Below are positions 18,052 to 26,259 of a stretch of 64,000 bases of DNA, piece after piece; within the stretch, counting starts at the first letter, position 1, and every line of letters starts with the position of its first letter. Under the pieces are notes generated by a model. That model was not told the origin of the DNA. It worked only from the letters and a program-made list of their open reading frames with translations, and ran no database searches. The stretch comes from Janthinobacterium sp. FW305-129. Its GTDB lineage: Bacteria > Pseudomonadota > Gammaproteobacteria > Burkholderiales > Burkholderiaceae_D. A program made the translations under genes and the position numbers. The DNA lies in contig NZ_JACYMM010000007.1 of assembly GCF_020858115.1 (NCBI RefSeq), positions 62,001-126,000 of the forward strand, given 5' to 3'.

Positions 18052-20145
18052 ATGGCGGGGCAACTCCTCAACCCTAACCTCCTTCTTGCCGTACCGCTGG
18101 CGCCGCTGGCCGGTGCCGCGATTGCAGGCTTGCTTGGCACCCAGTTCCTGGGTAATTTGGTCGGACGCAAGACGTCGCATACCGCGACGATCCTGGGCGT
18201 ACTGATTGCGTTCATCCTGTCCGTGCAGACATTGCTGGCAGTGATGGATGGCGCGACATTCAATGGCACGATCTATAACTGGATGACGATCGGCACCCTG
18301 AAGATGGAAGTGGGCTTCCAGATCGATTCGCTGTCGGCGATGATGATGTGCGTGGTCACCTTCGTCTCCCTGATGGTGCATATCTACACGATCGGCTACA
18401 TGAAGGACGACGAAGGCTACAACCGCTTCTTCGCCTACATCTCGCTGTTCACGTTCTCGATGTTGATGCTGGTCATGGCCAACAACTTCCTGCAGCTGTT
18501 CTTCGGTTGGGAAGCCGTGGGCCTGGTCTCCTACCTGCTGATCGGTTTCTGGTACCAGCGTCCGACGGCCATCGTGGCCAACATGAAGGCTTTCCTCGTC
18601 AACCGCGTGGGCGACTTCGGCTTCATCCTGGGCATCGGCCTGCTGCTGGCCTACGCCGGCACCATGAACTACCAGGAAGTGTTCGCCAAGAAAGATGAAC
18701 TGGCGCTGTTGAGCCTGCCAGGCACCGACTGGGCCCTGCTGACCGTTGCCTGCATCTGCCTGTTCATCGGCGCGATGGGCAAATCGGCGCAGTTCCCGCT
18801 GCACGTGTGGCTGCCTGACTCGATGGAAGGTCCTACCCCGATTTCGGCACTGATCCACGCCGCAACGATGGTGACGGCCGGTATCTTCATGGTCTCGCGC
18901 ATGTCGCCGCTGTTCGAACTGTCCGACACGGCACTGTCCTTCATCCTGGTGATCGGCTCCATCACGGCGCTGTTCATGGGCTTCCTGGGCATCATCCAGA
19001 ACGACATCAAGCGCGTTGTTGCTTACTCGACACTGTCGCAGCTCGGTTACATGACCGTGGCGCTCGGTTCGTCCGCGTATTCCGTGGCAGTGTTCCACCT
19101 GATGACGCACGCATTCTTCAAGGCACTGCTGTTCCTGGGCGCCGGTTCCGTCATCATCGGCATGCACCATGACCAGGATATCCGCAACATGGGCGGCTTG
19201 CGCAAGTACATGCCGATCACCTGGATCACTTCCCTGGTCGGTTCGCTGGCCCTGATCGGCACGCCGCTGTTCTCCGGTTTCTACTCGAAAGACAGCATCA
19301 TCGAAGCCGTCGAAGCGACGCATATCTGGGGCGCTGGCTTTGCCCAGTTCGCCGTGCTGGCTGGCGTGTTCGTTACCGCCTTCTACTCGTTCCGCATGTA
19401 CTTCCTCGTCTTCCACGGCAAGGAACGTTTCGGCCAGGCGCATGCGCACGGTCATGACGACCACCACGCGCCTGCTGCGAAGCATGATGCCCACGCACAT
19501 GACGACCACCATGAAGAAGAGGAAGACGACCACGCGCACCACGGTCTGGAACCTGGCCAGAAGCCGCATGAATCCCCGTTCGTCGTGTGGTTCCCGCTGG
19601 TGATGCTGGCGATTCCGTCGCTGATCATCGGTTACCTGACGATCGGCCCGATGCTGCATGGCGATTTCTTCAAGGGCGTGATCTTTGTCGGCGAAAACCA
19701 TCCTGCGATGGAAGAGTTGTCGCATGAATTCCACGGCGCAATGGCGATGGCGCTGCACGGCCTGTCGACGGCACCGTTCTGGCTGGCATTGTCCGGCGTG
19801 GTGGCAGCCTACTACTGCTACATGGTCAACCCGCGTGTGCCGGCCTGGTTCTTTGCCAAGTTCCACGCGATCCACACCCTGCTGGACAACAAGTACTACA
19901 TGGACAAGTTCAATGAAGTCGTGTTCGCCGGCGGTGCCCGCTTGCTGGGTAATGGCCTGTGGAACTTCGGTGACAAGAAGCTGATCGATGGCCTGCTGGT
20001 CAACGGTAGCGCCAAGGTCGTCGCCTGGCTGTCCTCGCTGTCGCGAGTGTTGCAGACCGGCTACATCTATCACTATGCATTCGTGATGATCCTGGGCGTG
20101 CTGGGCTTCCTGATCTATTTCCTGCCATTCTGGCCCGCTAAGTAA
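18052..20145 (+). CDS. nuoL: NADH-quinone oxidoreductase subunit L, with a His/Asp/Glu-rich insertion
   Basis: The protein has 697 aa. It is the distal antiporter-like (MrpA-type) proton-pumping subunit, with the long lateral helix at its C-terminus. Landmarks are FFGWEAVGLVSYLLIGFW, GKSAQFPLHVWLPDSMEGPT with the key lysine and histidine, and LIHAATMVTAGIFM. Unusually, residues about 464-498 (19441-19545) form a hydrophilic insert with 13 His in 34 residues and many Asp/Glu, in a loop between two late membrane helices. The length exceeds E. coli NuoL (613 aa) partly for that reason. The reading frame is otherwise normal. Confidence 0.97.
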   Translation: MAGQLLNPNLLLAVPLAPLAGAAIAGLLGTQFLGNLVGRKTSHTATILGVLIAFILSVQTLLAVMDGATFNGTIYNWMTIGTLKMEVGFQIDSLSAMMMCVVTFVSLMVHIYTIGYMKDDEGYNRFFAYISLFTFSMLMLVMANNFLQLFFGWEAVGLVSYLLIGFWYQRPTAIVANMKAFLVNRVGDFGFILGIGLLLAYAGTMNYQEVFAKKDELALLSLPGTDWALLTVACICLFIGAMGKSAQFPLHVWLPDSMEGPTPISALIHAATMVTAGIFMVSRMSPLFELSDTALSFILVIGSITALFMGFLGIIQNDIKRVVAYSTLSQLGYMTVALGSSAYSVAVFHLMTHAFFKALLFLGAGSVIIGMHHDQDIRNMGGLRKYMPITWITSLVGSLALIGTPLFSGFYSKDSIIEAVEATHIWGAGFAQFAVLAGVFVTAFYSFRMYFLVFHGKERFGQAHAHGHDDHHAPAAKHDAHAHDDHHEEEEDDHAHHGLEPGQKPHESPFVVWFPLVMLAIPSLIIGYLTIGPMLHGDFFKGVIFVGENHPAMEELSHEFHGAMAMALHGLSTAPFWLALSGVVAAYYCYMVNPRVPAWFFAKFHAIHTLLDNKYYMDKFNEVVFAGGARLLGNGLWNFGDKKLIDGLLVNGSAKVVAWLSSLSRVLQTGYIYHYAFVMILGVLGFLIYFLPFWPAK

Positions 20146-20174
20146 GCTGACCTGATAAAAGAATACTGAGAACC

Positions 20175-21674
20175 ATGATGCAGTCTACGATTTCTACACT
20201 ACCTCCTTACCTGAGTCTGTCGATCTGGGTGCCGATCATTTGCGGCGTCCTGATCCTGGCTCTCGGCCGTGACAGCAAAGCGGGCTTTACCCGCTGGCTG
20301 TCGCTGGCTGGCGCCGTGCTCAGCATGCTGTGCACCTTGCCGCTGATCCAGCATTTCGACAACGCCGCACACGGCATGCAATTCGTCGAAAAAGCACCGT
20401 GGATTGAAACCTTCAATATCTGGTACTCGCTGGGTATCGACGGCCTGTCCCTGTGGTTCGTGCCACTGACGGCCTTCATCACCGTCATCGTCGTTATTTC
20501 TGCTTGGCAAGTGATCGAGAAGCGCATCGCCCAGTACATGGGCTCCTTCCTGATCCTGTCGGGCCTGATGATCGGCGTGTTCTGCGCGCTGGACGGCTTG
20601 CTGTTCTACTTCTTCTTTGAAGCGACCCTGATCCCGATGTTCATCATCATCGGTATCTGGGGCGGTTCGAACCGCGTGTACGCGTCGTTCAAGTTCTTCC
20701 TGTACACCTTCTTCGGTTCGCTGCTGACCCTGGTTGCCATCATCTACCTGCGCAATGTGTCGGGCACCTTCGACATCCTGGCCTGGCACGCGTTCAAGCT
20801 GACGATGAATGAACAGATCTTCATCTTCCTGGCCTTCCTGATGGCGTTTGCCGTCAAAGTGCCGATGTTCCCCGTCCACACGTGGTTGCCGGACGTCCAC
20901 GTGGAAGCGCCGACGGGCGGTTCCGCCGTGCTGGCCGCCATCATGCTGAAACTGGGCGCCTACGGCTTCCTGCGTTTTTCGCTGCCGATCACGCCGGACG
21001 CCAGCCACTACCTGTCGGGCTTCATGATCGCCTTGTCGCTGATCGCCGTCATCTACATCGGTCTGGTTGCCCTGGTGCAAACCGACATGAAAAAACTGGT
21101 CGCCTATTCGTCGATCGCGCACATGGGCTTCGTCACCCTGGGCTTCTTCATGTTCAACGACATCTCGGTGCAGGGCGGTATCGTGCAGATGGTTTCGCAC
21201 GGCTTCATCTCCGGCGCGATGTTCCTGTGCATCGGCGTGCTGTATGACCGCATGCATACCCGCAACATCGCCGACTACGGCGGCGTCGTGAACCGCATGC
21301 CGAAATTTGCCGCCTTCTTCGTGCTGTTCTCGATGGCCAACTGCGGTCTGCCAGCCACGTCCGGCTTCGTCGGCGAGTTCATGGTGATCCTGGGCGCGGT
21401 GAAATTCAACTTCTGGATTGGTCTGCTGGCTGCAACGGCACTGATCTGGGGCGCGGCGTACTCGCTGTGGATGGCCAAGCGCGTGGTGTTCGGCAAGATC
21501 AAGAACAAGCACGTGGCCGAATTGACCGACATCAACAAACGTGAATTCTTCATGCTTGCCGTGCTGGCCATCGCCGTGCTCGTGATGGGTCTGTACCCAG
21601 CCCCGTTCACCGACACGATGCAAACTTCGGTTGCCGACCTGCTGCAGCATGTCGCCACCAGCAAGTTGCCTTAA
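20175..21674 (+). CDS. nuoM: NADH-quinone oxidoreductase subunit M
   Basis: The protein has 499 aa. It is the second antiporter-like proton-pumping subunit, with about 14 membrane helices. Signatures are FFFEATLIPMFIIIGIWGG, FAVKVPMFPVHTWLPDVHVE with the pump lysine and the conserved HTWLPDAH-like turn, and VAYSSIAHMGFVTLGFF. It starts 29 nt after nuoL and ends 16 nt before nuoN. Length is typical. Confidence 0.98.
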   Translation: MMQSTISTLPPYLSLSIWVPIICGVLILALGRDSKAGFTRWLSLAGAVLSMLCTLPLIQHFDNAAHGMQFVEKAPWIETFNIWYSLGIDGLSLWFVPLTAFITVIVVISAWQVIEKRIAQYMGSFLILSGLMIGVFCALDGLLFYFFFEATLIPMFIIIGIWGGSNRVYASFKFFLYTFFGSLLTLVAIIYLRNVSGTFDILAWHAFKLTMNEQIFIFLAFLMAFAVKVPMFPVHTWLPDVHVEAPTGGSAVLAAIMLKLGAYGFLRFSLPITPDASHYLSGFMIALSLIAVIYIGLVALVQTDMKKLVAYSSIAHMGFVTLGFFMFNDISVQGGIVQMVSHGFISGAMFLCIGVLYDRMHTRNIADYGGVVNRMPKFAAFFVLFSMANCGLPATSGFVGEFMVILGAVKFNFWIGLLAATALIWGAAYSLWMAKRVVFGKIKNKHVAELTDINKREFFMLAVLAIAVLVMGLYPAPFTDTMQTSVADLLQHVATSKLP

Positions 21675-21690
21675 ATAGAAGACCGATAAC

Positions 21691-23193
21691 ATGACTAATG
21701 CACCTAATCTGGTACCGCTGTACGCGGAAATCTTTCTGCTGATCGCCACGTCGGCGCTCTTGCTGATCGATATGTTCTTGCCTGCGGCGAAGCGTTCGAT
21801 CACTTACGTGCTGGCCTTGCTGACCCTGGCCGGCTGCGCCTTGCTGACCGTGGGCGACTTCAATGCGGGCACCACCGTCTACACGTTCCATAACATGTTC
21901 GTGTCGGACCCGATGTCGCAGTTGCTGAAACTGTTCTCGTACGGCGCCGTGGCGCTGACCCTGATCTACTCGCGTGCCTATGCCACCGACCGCAGCATGC
22001 TGTCGGGCAACCTGGGCGGCGAGTTCTACGTGCTGGCCCTGTTTGCACTGCTGGGCCAGATGATCATGATCTCGGCCAACAACTTCCTGATCATCTACCT
22101 GGGTCTGGAACTGATGTCGCTGTCGCTGTACGCGCTGATCGCTCTGCGCCGTGACAATGCCAAGGCCACGGAAGCGGCCATGAAATACTTCATCCTGGGC
22201 GCACTGGCTTCCGGTTTCATGTTGTACGGTATCTCGATGCTGTACGGCGCGTCCGGCACGCTGGACCTGGGCGAACTGCGCGTGGCGCTGGAAAACGGCA
22301 AGACCAACGGCACCATCATGGTCTTCGGCCTGGTGTTCCTCGTAGCCGGCCTGGCCTTCAAACTGGGCGTCGTGCCATTCCACATGTGGGTGCCTGACGT
22401 GTATCAAGGTTCGCCGACGGCCGTGACCCTGCTGCTGGGCGCGGCGCCGAAACTGGCCGCCTTCGCCATCACCCTGCGTTTGCTGGCCGAAGGCTTGCTG
22501 CCGATGGCGCATGACTGGCAGCAAATGCTGCTGGTGCTGGCCGTGATGTCGCTGGCCATCGGTAACTTCACCGCCATCGCGCAAACGAACCTGAAGCGCA
22601 TGTTGGCGTACTCGACCATCGCGCAAATGGGCTTCGTTCTGCTGGGCTTGCTGTCCGGTACCGTGGACGCGCCGAACAACACCCTGAACGCGGCTGGCGC
22701 AGCCACCGCCTACGGCGCCTCGATGTACTACGTCATCACCTACGTGTTCACCACCCTGGGTACCTTTGGCGTGATCATGTTGTTGGCACGTAATGGTTTT
22801 GAAGCAGACGAACTGGCCGACTTCAAGGGCCTGGGCAAACGCAGCCCGATCTTCGCGCTGGTGATGACCCTGTTCATGTTCTCGCTGGCCGGCGTGCCGC
22901 CGCTGATGGGCTTCATGGCCAAGTACTCGGTGCTGGCATCGGTGCTGGCCACGGGCCAGTTGTGGCTGACCATCGCCGCCGTACTGTTCTCGCTGATCGG
23001 CGCCTTCTACTACCTGCGCGTCGTCAAGATGATGTGGTTCGACGAGCCGAGCGACAGCAATGCGCTGGTCGTGCATGGCGACATGCGCGTCGTGCTGGCA
23101 CTGAACGGCGTGATGGTTCTGGCGCTCGGTGCGATGCCTGAAAGTATCCTGGCCGCTTGCGCGACGGCCATCACCAAGACCCTGGCGTCCTGA
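21691..23193 (+). CDS. nuoN: NADH-quinone oxidoreductase subunit N
   Basis: The protein has 500 aa. It is the third antiporter-like proton-pumping subunit. Landmarks are LIIYLGLELMSLSLYALIAL, AFKLGVVPFHMWVPDVYQGS with the pump lysine, and MLAYSTIAQMGFVLLGL. About 14 membrane helices are visible. It is the last canonical gene of the operon; the DUF2818 gene follows with only 3 nt between them, so it belongs to the same transcript. Confidence 0.98.
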   Translation: MTNAPNLVPLYAEIFLLIATSALLLIDMFLPAAKRSITYVLALLTLAGCALLTVGDFNAGTTVYTFHNMFVSDPMSQLLKLFSYGAVALTLIYSRAYATDRSMLSGNLGGEFYVLALFALLGQMIMISANNFLIIYLGLELMSLSLYALIALRRDNAKATEAAMKYFILGALASGFMLYGISMLYGASGTLDLGELRVALENGKTNGTIMVFGLVFLVAGLAFKLGVVPFHMWVPDVYQGSPTAVTLLLGAAPKLAAFAITLRLLAEGLLPMAHDWQQMLLVLAVMSLAIGNFTAIAQTNLKRMLAYSTIAQMGFVLLGLLSGTVDAPNNTLNAAGAATAYGASMYYVITYVFTTLGTFGVIMLLARNGFEADELADFKGLGKRSPIFALVMTLFMFSLAGVPPLMGFMAKYSVLASVLATGQLWLTIAAVLFSLIGAFYYLRVVKMMWFDEPSDSNALVVHGDMRVVLALNGVMVLALGAMPESILAACATAITKTLAS

Positions 23194-23196
23194 CCG

Positions 23197-23526
23197 ATGG
23201 ATGTCACCGTCTCGAGCTGGCTGGTGATCGCCCTGGGCATTGTGGGCGCCAACCTGCCTTTCCTGAACGAGAAACTGTTTGCCGCCGTGCCGCTGAAAAA
23301 GGCGGCGCAGGCAGACGGGGGCAAAGGCTGGCGCAAGCCGCTGGCGCTGCGCCTGCTGGAGATGGTGATTCTGTACTTCATCGTCGGCGCCGCGGCATTC
23401 GCGCTCGAAGCGCGCATCGGCAACGGTTTTCCGCAGACGTGGGAGTTCTATGCCATCACGGGATGCCTGTTTCTGGTGCTGGCCTTCCCAGGTTTTGTGA
23501 CTCGTTATCTGCGTAAACGCCGTTAG
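23197..23526 (+). CDS. DUF2818 membrane protein, last gene of the nuo operon
   Basis: The protein has 109 aa. Three hydrophobic helices are visible (WLVIALGIVGANLPFLNEKL, LRLLEMVILYFIVGAAAFAL and YAITGCLFLVLAFPGFVTRY), with a lysine-rich loop between the first two. I recognise the DUF2818 pattern, a family of unknown function that lies after nuoN in betaproteobacteria. The 3-nt spacing to nuoN and the terminator right after it make it part of the complex I operon. A role as an assembly or accessory factor is inference from context only. Confidence 0.85.
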   Translation: MDVTVSSWLVIALGIVGANLPFLNEKLFAAVPLKKAAQADGGKGWRKPLALRLLEMVILYFIVGAAAFALEARIGNGFPQTWEFYAITGCLFLVLAFPGFVTRYLRKRR

Positions 23527-23540
23527 GCACCATCCTCCGA

Positions 23541-23569
23541 AAGCGGCGCCTCTGGCGCCGTTTTTTTTT
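23541..23569 (+). terminator. Rho-independent terminator closing the nuo operon
   Basis: CGGCGCC (23544-23550) and GGCGCCG (23554-23560) enclose TCT, and nine T (23561-23569) follow. It lies 15 nt after the DUF2818 stop codon. Confidence 0.9.
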
Positions 23570-23587
23570 ATTGAGCATAATCAACGT

Positions 23588-24160
23588 ATGGATACTGAAC
23601 GCATGGATACGAATTTAACTGAGACCAAGGTGGACGGCGAACTCGTCTACCAGGGCGGCTTCCTGCGCGTGCAGCGCGACCGTGTTGCGCTGCCGGACGG
23701 CAAGATGACGGTGCGCGAATTCATCCTGCATCCGGGCGCCGTCGTCATCCTGCCCCTGCTCGACGACGGCACGGTGCTGATGGAACGCCAGTACCGCTAT
23801 CCGCTCGATCGCGTGTTTATTGAGTTCCCGGCCGGCAAGATCGATGCGGGCGAGGCCCACCTGGCCTGCGCCCAGCGCGAACTGCTGGAAGAGACGGGCT
23901 ACACGGCGACCGACTGGCAATTCGTTTCCACCATCCACAACGCCATCGCGTATTCCGACGAGCACCTGGAACTGTTTTTGGCGCGGGGACTCGTGGCCGG
24001 CGAACGCCAGCTCGACGAGGGCGAATTCCTCGAAACGTTTACGGCCACCGTGCCGCAGCTGCTCGACTGGGTCAGGGATGGCACGATCACGGACGTGAAA
24101 ACCGTCATCGGCATCTTCTGGCTCGACAAGATTACCAGCGGCGCCTGGCAGCCGGCTTGA
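23588..24160 (+). CDS. Nudix hydrolase, ADP-ribose pyrophosphatase type
   Basis: The protein has 190 aa. It hydrolyses a nucleoside diphosphate linked to another moiety; the best guess is ADP-ribose to AMP and ribose 5-phosphate. The Nudix box is perfect at residues 83-104: GKIDAGE, seven residues, then RELLEETGY. The preceding region (VVILPLLDDGTVLMERQYRY and FIEFPAGK) is typical of the NudF/ADPRase branch. ATG 23588 and ATG 23606 are both possible starts. Its TGA overlaps a TTG of the next frame, and the next gene's ATG is 9 nt downstream. Confidence 0.9.
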   Translation: MDTERMDTNLTETKVDGELVYQGGFLRVQRDRVALPDGKMTVREFILHPGAVVILPLLDDGTVLMERQYRYPLDRVFIEFPAGKIDAGEAHLACAQRELLEETGYTATDWQFVSTIHNAIAYSDEHLELFLARGLVAGERQLDEGEFLETFTATVPQLLDWVRDGTITDVKTVIGIFWLDKITSGAWQPA

Positions 24161-24168
24161 TCCAGAGC

Positions 24169-24864
24169 ATGCGCACGGCGCTTTTTCTGCTGCTCGCCTG
24201 TGTCACCTGGGGTGCGCAGGCGCAGGCGCGCACGCCGTTCCAGGTACGCTGCGAAGACACGATCAGCAAGACGGTGTCCGTGCTGACGGCGCAGCAGAAC
24301 GGCTACAGCATCGACACGCACTTGCCGTACAGGGCGCTGACGGTGATGAAGGGCACGGCGCGCGCGAACACCTGGGTGCTGGGCTTGACCAAGACGGATT
24401 CTCGGGTGGCCATCGCCCTGGCCGGCCCCATGCTGCAAGACCCGGCCAGCGGCTATGAATGCGTGGCGCCGCAAATTACCGTGAGCCTGACGTATGCGCC
24501 CGTGGTGATCTACATCGGCCGCGAGTTTGCCCCCGGCACGTGCGCGTATGATGAGATACTTGCGCACGAGCTGCGGCACATGAAGACCTATATGGAACAT
24601 TTGCCGCGCGTGGAAAAGACCGTGCGCGCCGCGCTGGACAAACGCTTCGAGGCGCGGCCCCTGTATGCGCCCAGCGGCACGGCCAAGGCGGCACTGGCGC
24701 GCGAAATCGATACGGGCTGGTTGCCGTATATCAAGGCGGAAATGCGCAAGGTGGAAGCCTTGCAGGCCGCCATTGATTCTCCGCAAGAATATGCGCGCCT
24801 GGGCAAGGCGTGCAAGGGCGAAATCCAGAACATCCTGGCAGGCAAGGCCGCGCCGGCCAACTAG
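24169..24864 (+). CDS. Exported protein with HExxH motif (putative metallopeptidase-like)
   Basis: The protein has 231 aa from ATG 24169, with a clear signal peptide (MRTALFLLLACVTWGAQAQA). A TTG at 24157 would overlap the Nudix stop and add four residues. A zinc-protease-like motif, EILAHELRHMKTY, puts HExxH at residues 133-137. Beta-rich sequence lies before it (VSLTYAPVVIYIGREF), and a long helical C-terminal region follows. I do not recognise the family, and a third zinc ligand is not obvious. It may be a periplasmic peptidase or a non-catalytic relative. It sits between the Nudix gene and ispD with tight spacing, so the four genes probably share a transcript. Confidence 0.75.
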   Translation: MRTALFLLLACVTWGAQAQARTPFQVRCEDTISKTVSVLTAQQNGYSIDTHLPYRALTVMKGTARANTWVLGLTKTDSRVAIALAGPMLQDPASGYECVAPQITVSLTYAPVVIYIGREFAPGTCAYDEILAHELRHMKTYMEHLPRVEKTVRAALDKRFEARPLYAPSGTAKAALAREIDTGWLPYIKAEMRKVEALQAAIDSPQEYARLGKACKGEIQNILAGKAAPAN

Positions 24865-24876
24865 ACAAGGAATGGC

Positions 24877-25584
24877 ATGACAGCAGCACCGAACACCATC
24901 CGCTACTTTGCGCTGATCCCCGCCGCCGGCGTGGGTGCGCGCATGGAGGCGGGCAGTCCCAAGCAATATTTACCGATCGCCGGCAAGCCCATGCTGCGCC
25001 ACGCGCTCGACGCCTTTCTCGCCAGCCCCCTGATCGCGCATACGTACATCGTCGTCAGCGCGGAGGATGGCGTGATTGACACGGTCGTGCCGGAGCAGGG
25101 CGTGACTGTGCTGCGCTGCGGCGGCGCCACGCGCATGGAGACGATATTGAACGCCCTGCAAGCCTTGCACGGCAGCCTGGCCGCACATGACCAGGTGCTG
25201 GTGCACGACGCGGCCCGTCCTGGCCTGACGCCGGCGCTGATCGCAAAACTGATTACCGAAGTCGGCGAACACCCGGCCGGCGGCTTGCTGGCCTTGCCCG
25301 TGGTCGACACCGTCAAGCGGGCCGGGCCGGGCAGCCTGTCGGCGCAGACGGTGCCGCGCGACGGCCTGTGGCTGGCGCAGACGCCGCAAATGTTCAGCTA
25401 TGCGCTGCTGCACCGGGCCTTGTCCGAAGCGCCCGATCCGCAGGCAATCACGGACGACGCCAGCGCCATCGAAGCGCTGGGCCTGGCGCCGAAACTGGTC
25501 GAAGGCCACCCGCGCAACCTGAAGGTGACCTTGCCGCGCGACATACACACGGCCGAGCTGTACCTGGCTAATCCCCGCATTTGA
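24877..25584 (+). CDS. ispD: 2-C-methyl-D-erythritol 4-phosphate cytidylyltransferase
   Basis: The protein has 235 aa. This is the third step of the MEP isoprenoid pathway, joining CTP and MEP to give CDP-methylerythritol. The nucleotide-binding N-terminus is conserved ([20 protein letters not shown]), as are [11 protein letters not shown], the central LPVVDTVKR and the C-terminal [11 protein letters not shown] and [19 protein letters not shown] precedes the ATG by 8 nt. ispF follows 11 nt after the stop, the usual ispDF pair. Confidence 0.96.
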   Translation: MTAAPNTIRYFALIPAAGVGARMEAGSPKQYLPIAGKPMLRHALDAFLASPLIAHTYIVVSAEDGVIDTVVPEQGVTVLRCGGATRMETILNALQALHGSLAAHDQVLVHDAARPGLTPALIAKLITEVGEHPAGGLLALPVVDTVKRAGPGSLSAQTVPRDGLWLAQTPQMFSYALLHRALSEAPDPQAITDDASAIEALGLAPKLVEGHPRNLKVTLPRDIHTAELYLANPRI

Positions 25585-25595
25585 AAGAGACCCGC

Positions 25596-26096
25596 ATGAA
25601 CACAACGACACCCGACCTCCCATTTCGCATCGGCCAGGGCTATGACTGCCACGCGCTCGTGGAGCACCGCGACCTGATCATCGGCGGCGTGAAAATCCCC
25701 CATCACCTGGGCTTGCTCGGCCACTCCGACGCGGACGTGCTGCTGCATGCGATTACGGACGCCATCTTCGGCGCCGCCGCCCTGGGCGACATCGGCCGCC
25801 ACTTTCCCGACACGGATGCGCAATTTAAGGGTGCCGATTCGCGCACCCTGCTGCGCGAAGCCGTGCGCCGCGTGCAGGCGACCGGTTATATCATCGGCAA
25901 TATCGACGCCACCATCATCGCCCAGCGTCCGAAAATGGCGCCGCACATCGCCGCCATGTGCGCCAACGTGGCCGAAGACCTGGGCGTGACCGTGGGCCAG
26001 GTCAACATCAAGGCCAAGACGAATGAAAAACTGGGCTATCTGGGCCGCGAAGAGGGCATCGCGGCGGAGGCCGTGGCCTTGCTGCTGCGCGCCTGA
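25596..26096 (+). CDS. ispF: 2-C-methyl-D-erythritol 2,4-cyclodiphosphate synthase
   Basis: The protein has 166 aa from ATG 25596; an in-frame TTG at 25581 overlaps the end of ispD. It is the fifth MEP pathway enzyme, forming MEcPP and releasing CMP, and works as a trimer with zinc. Diagnostic motifs are [11 protein letters not shown] (zinc Asp/His), [31 protein letters not shown], and the C-terminal [20 protein letters not shown]. It is the last gene of this unit. The following 160 nt are AT-rich and start a new unit. Confidence 0.97.
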   Translation: MNTTTPDLPFRIGQGYDCHALVEHRDLIIGGVKIPHHLGLLGHSDADVLLHAITDAIFGAAALGDIGRHFPDTDAQFKGADSRTLLREAVRRVQATGYIIGNIDATIIAQRPKMAPHIAAMCANVAEDLGVTVGQVNIKAKTNEKLGYLGREEGIAAEAVALLLRA

Positions 26097-26259
26097 GCTA
26101 ACTCTGCCGTACCTTTTTAATGATTCCTGAAAATTAATATTTCCAAGGTGGAATTTGGTGAAAGTTTAACGTTATTGTCATGATAATATTTGTCCGCTTT
26201 TTCGGACGCGACAAGACGTCACTTTATAACCATGGGAAATATTGAGAGAACGGAATCAT

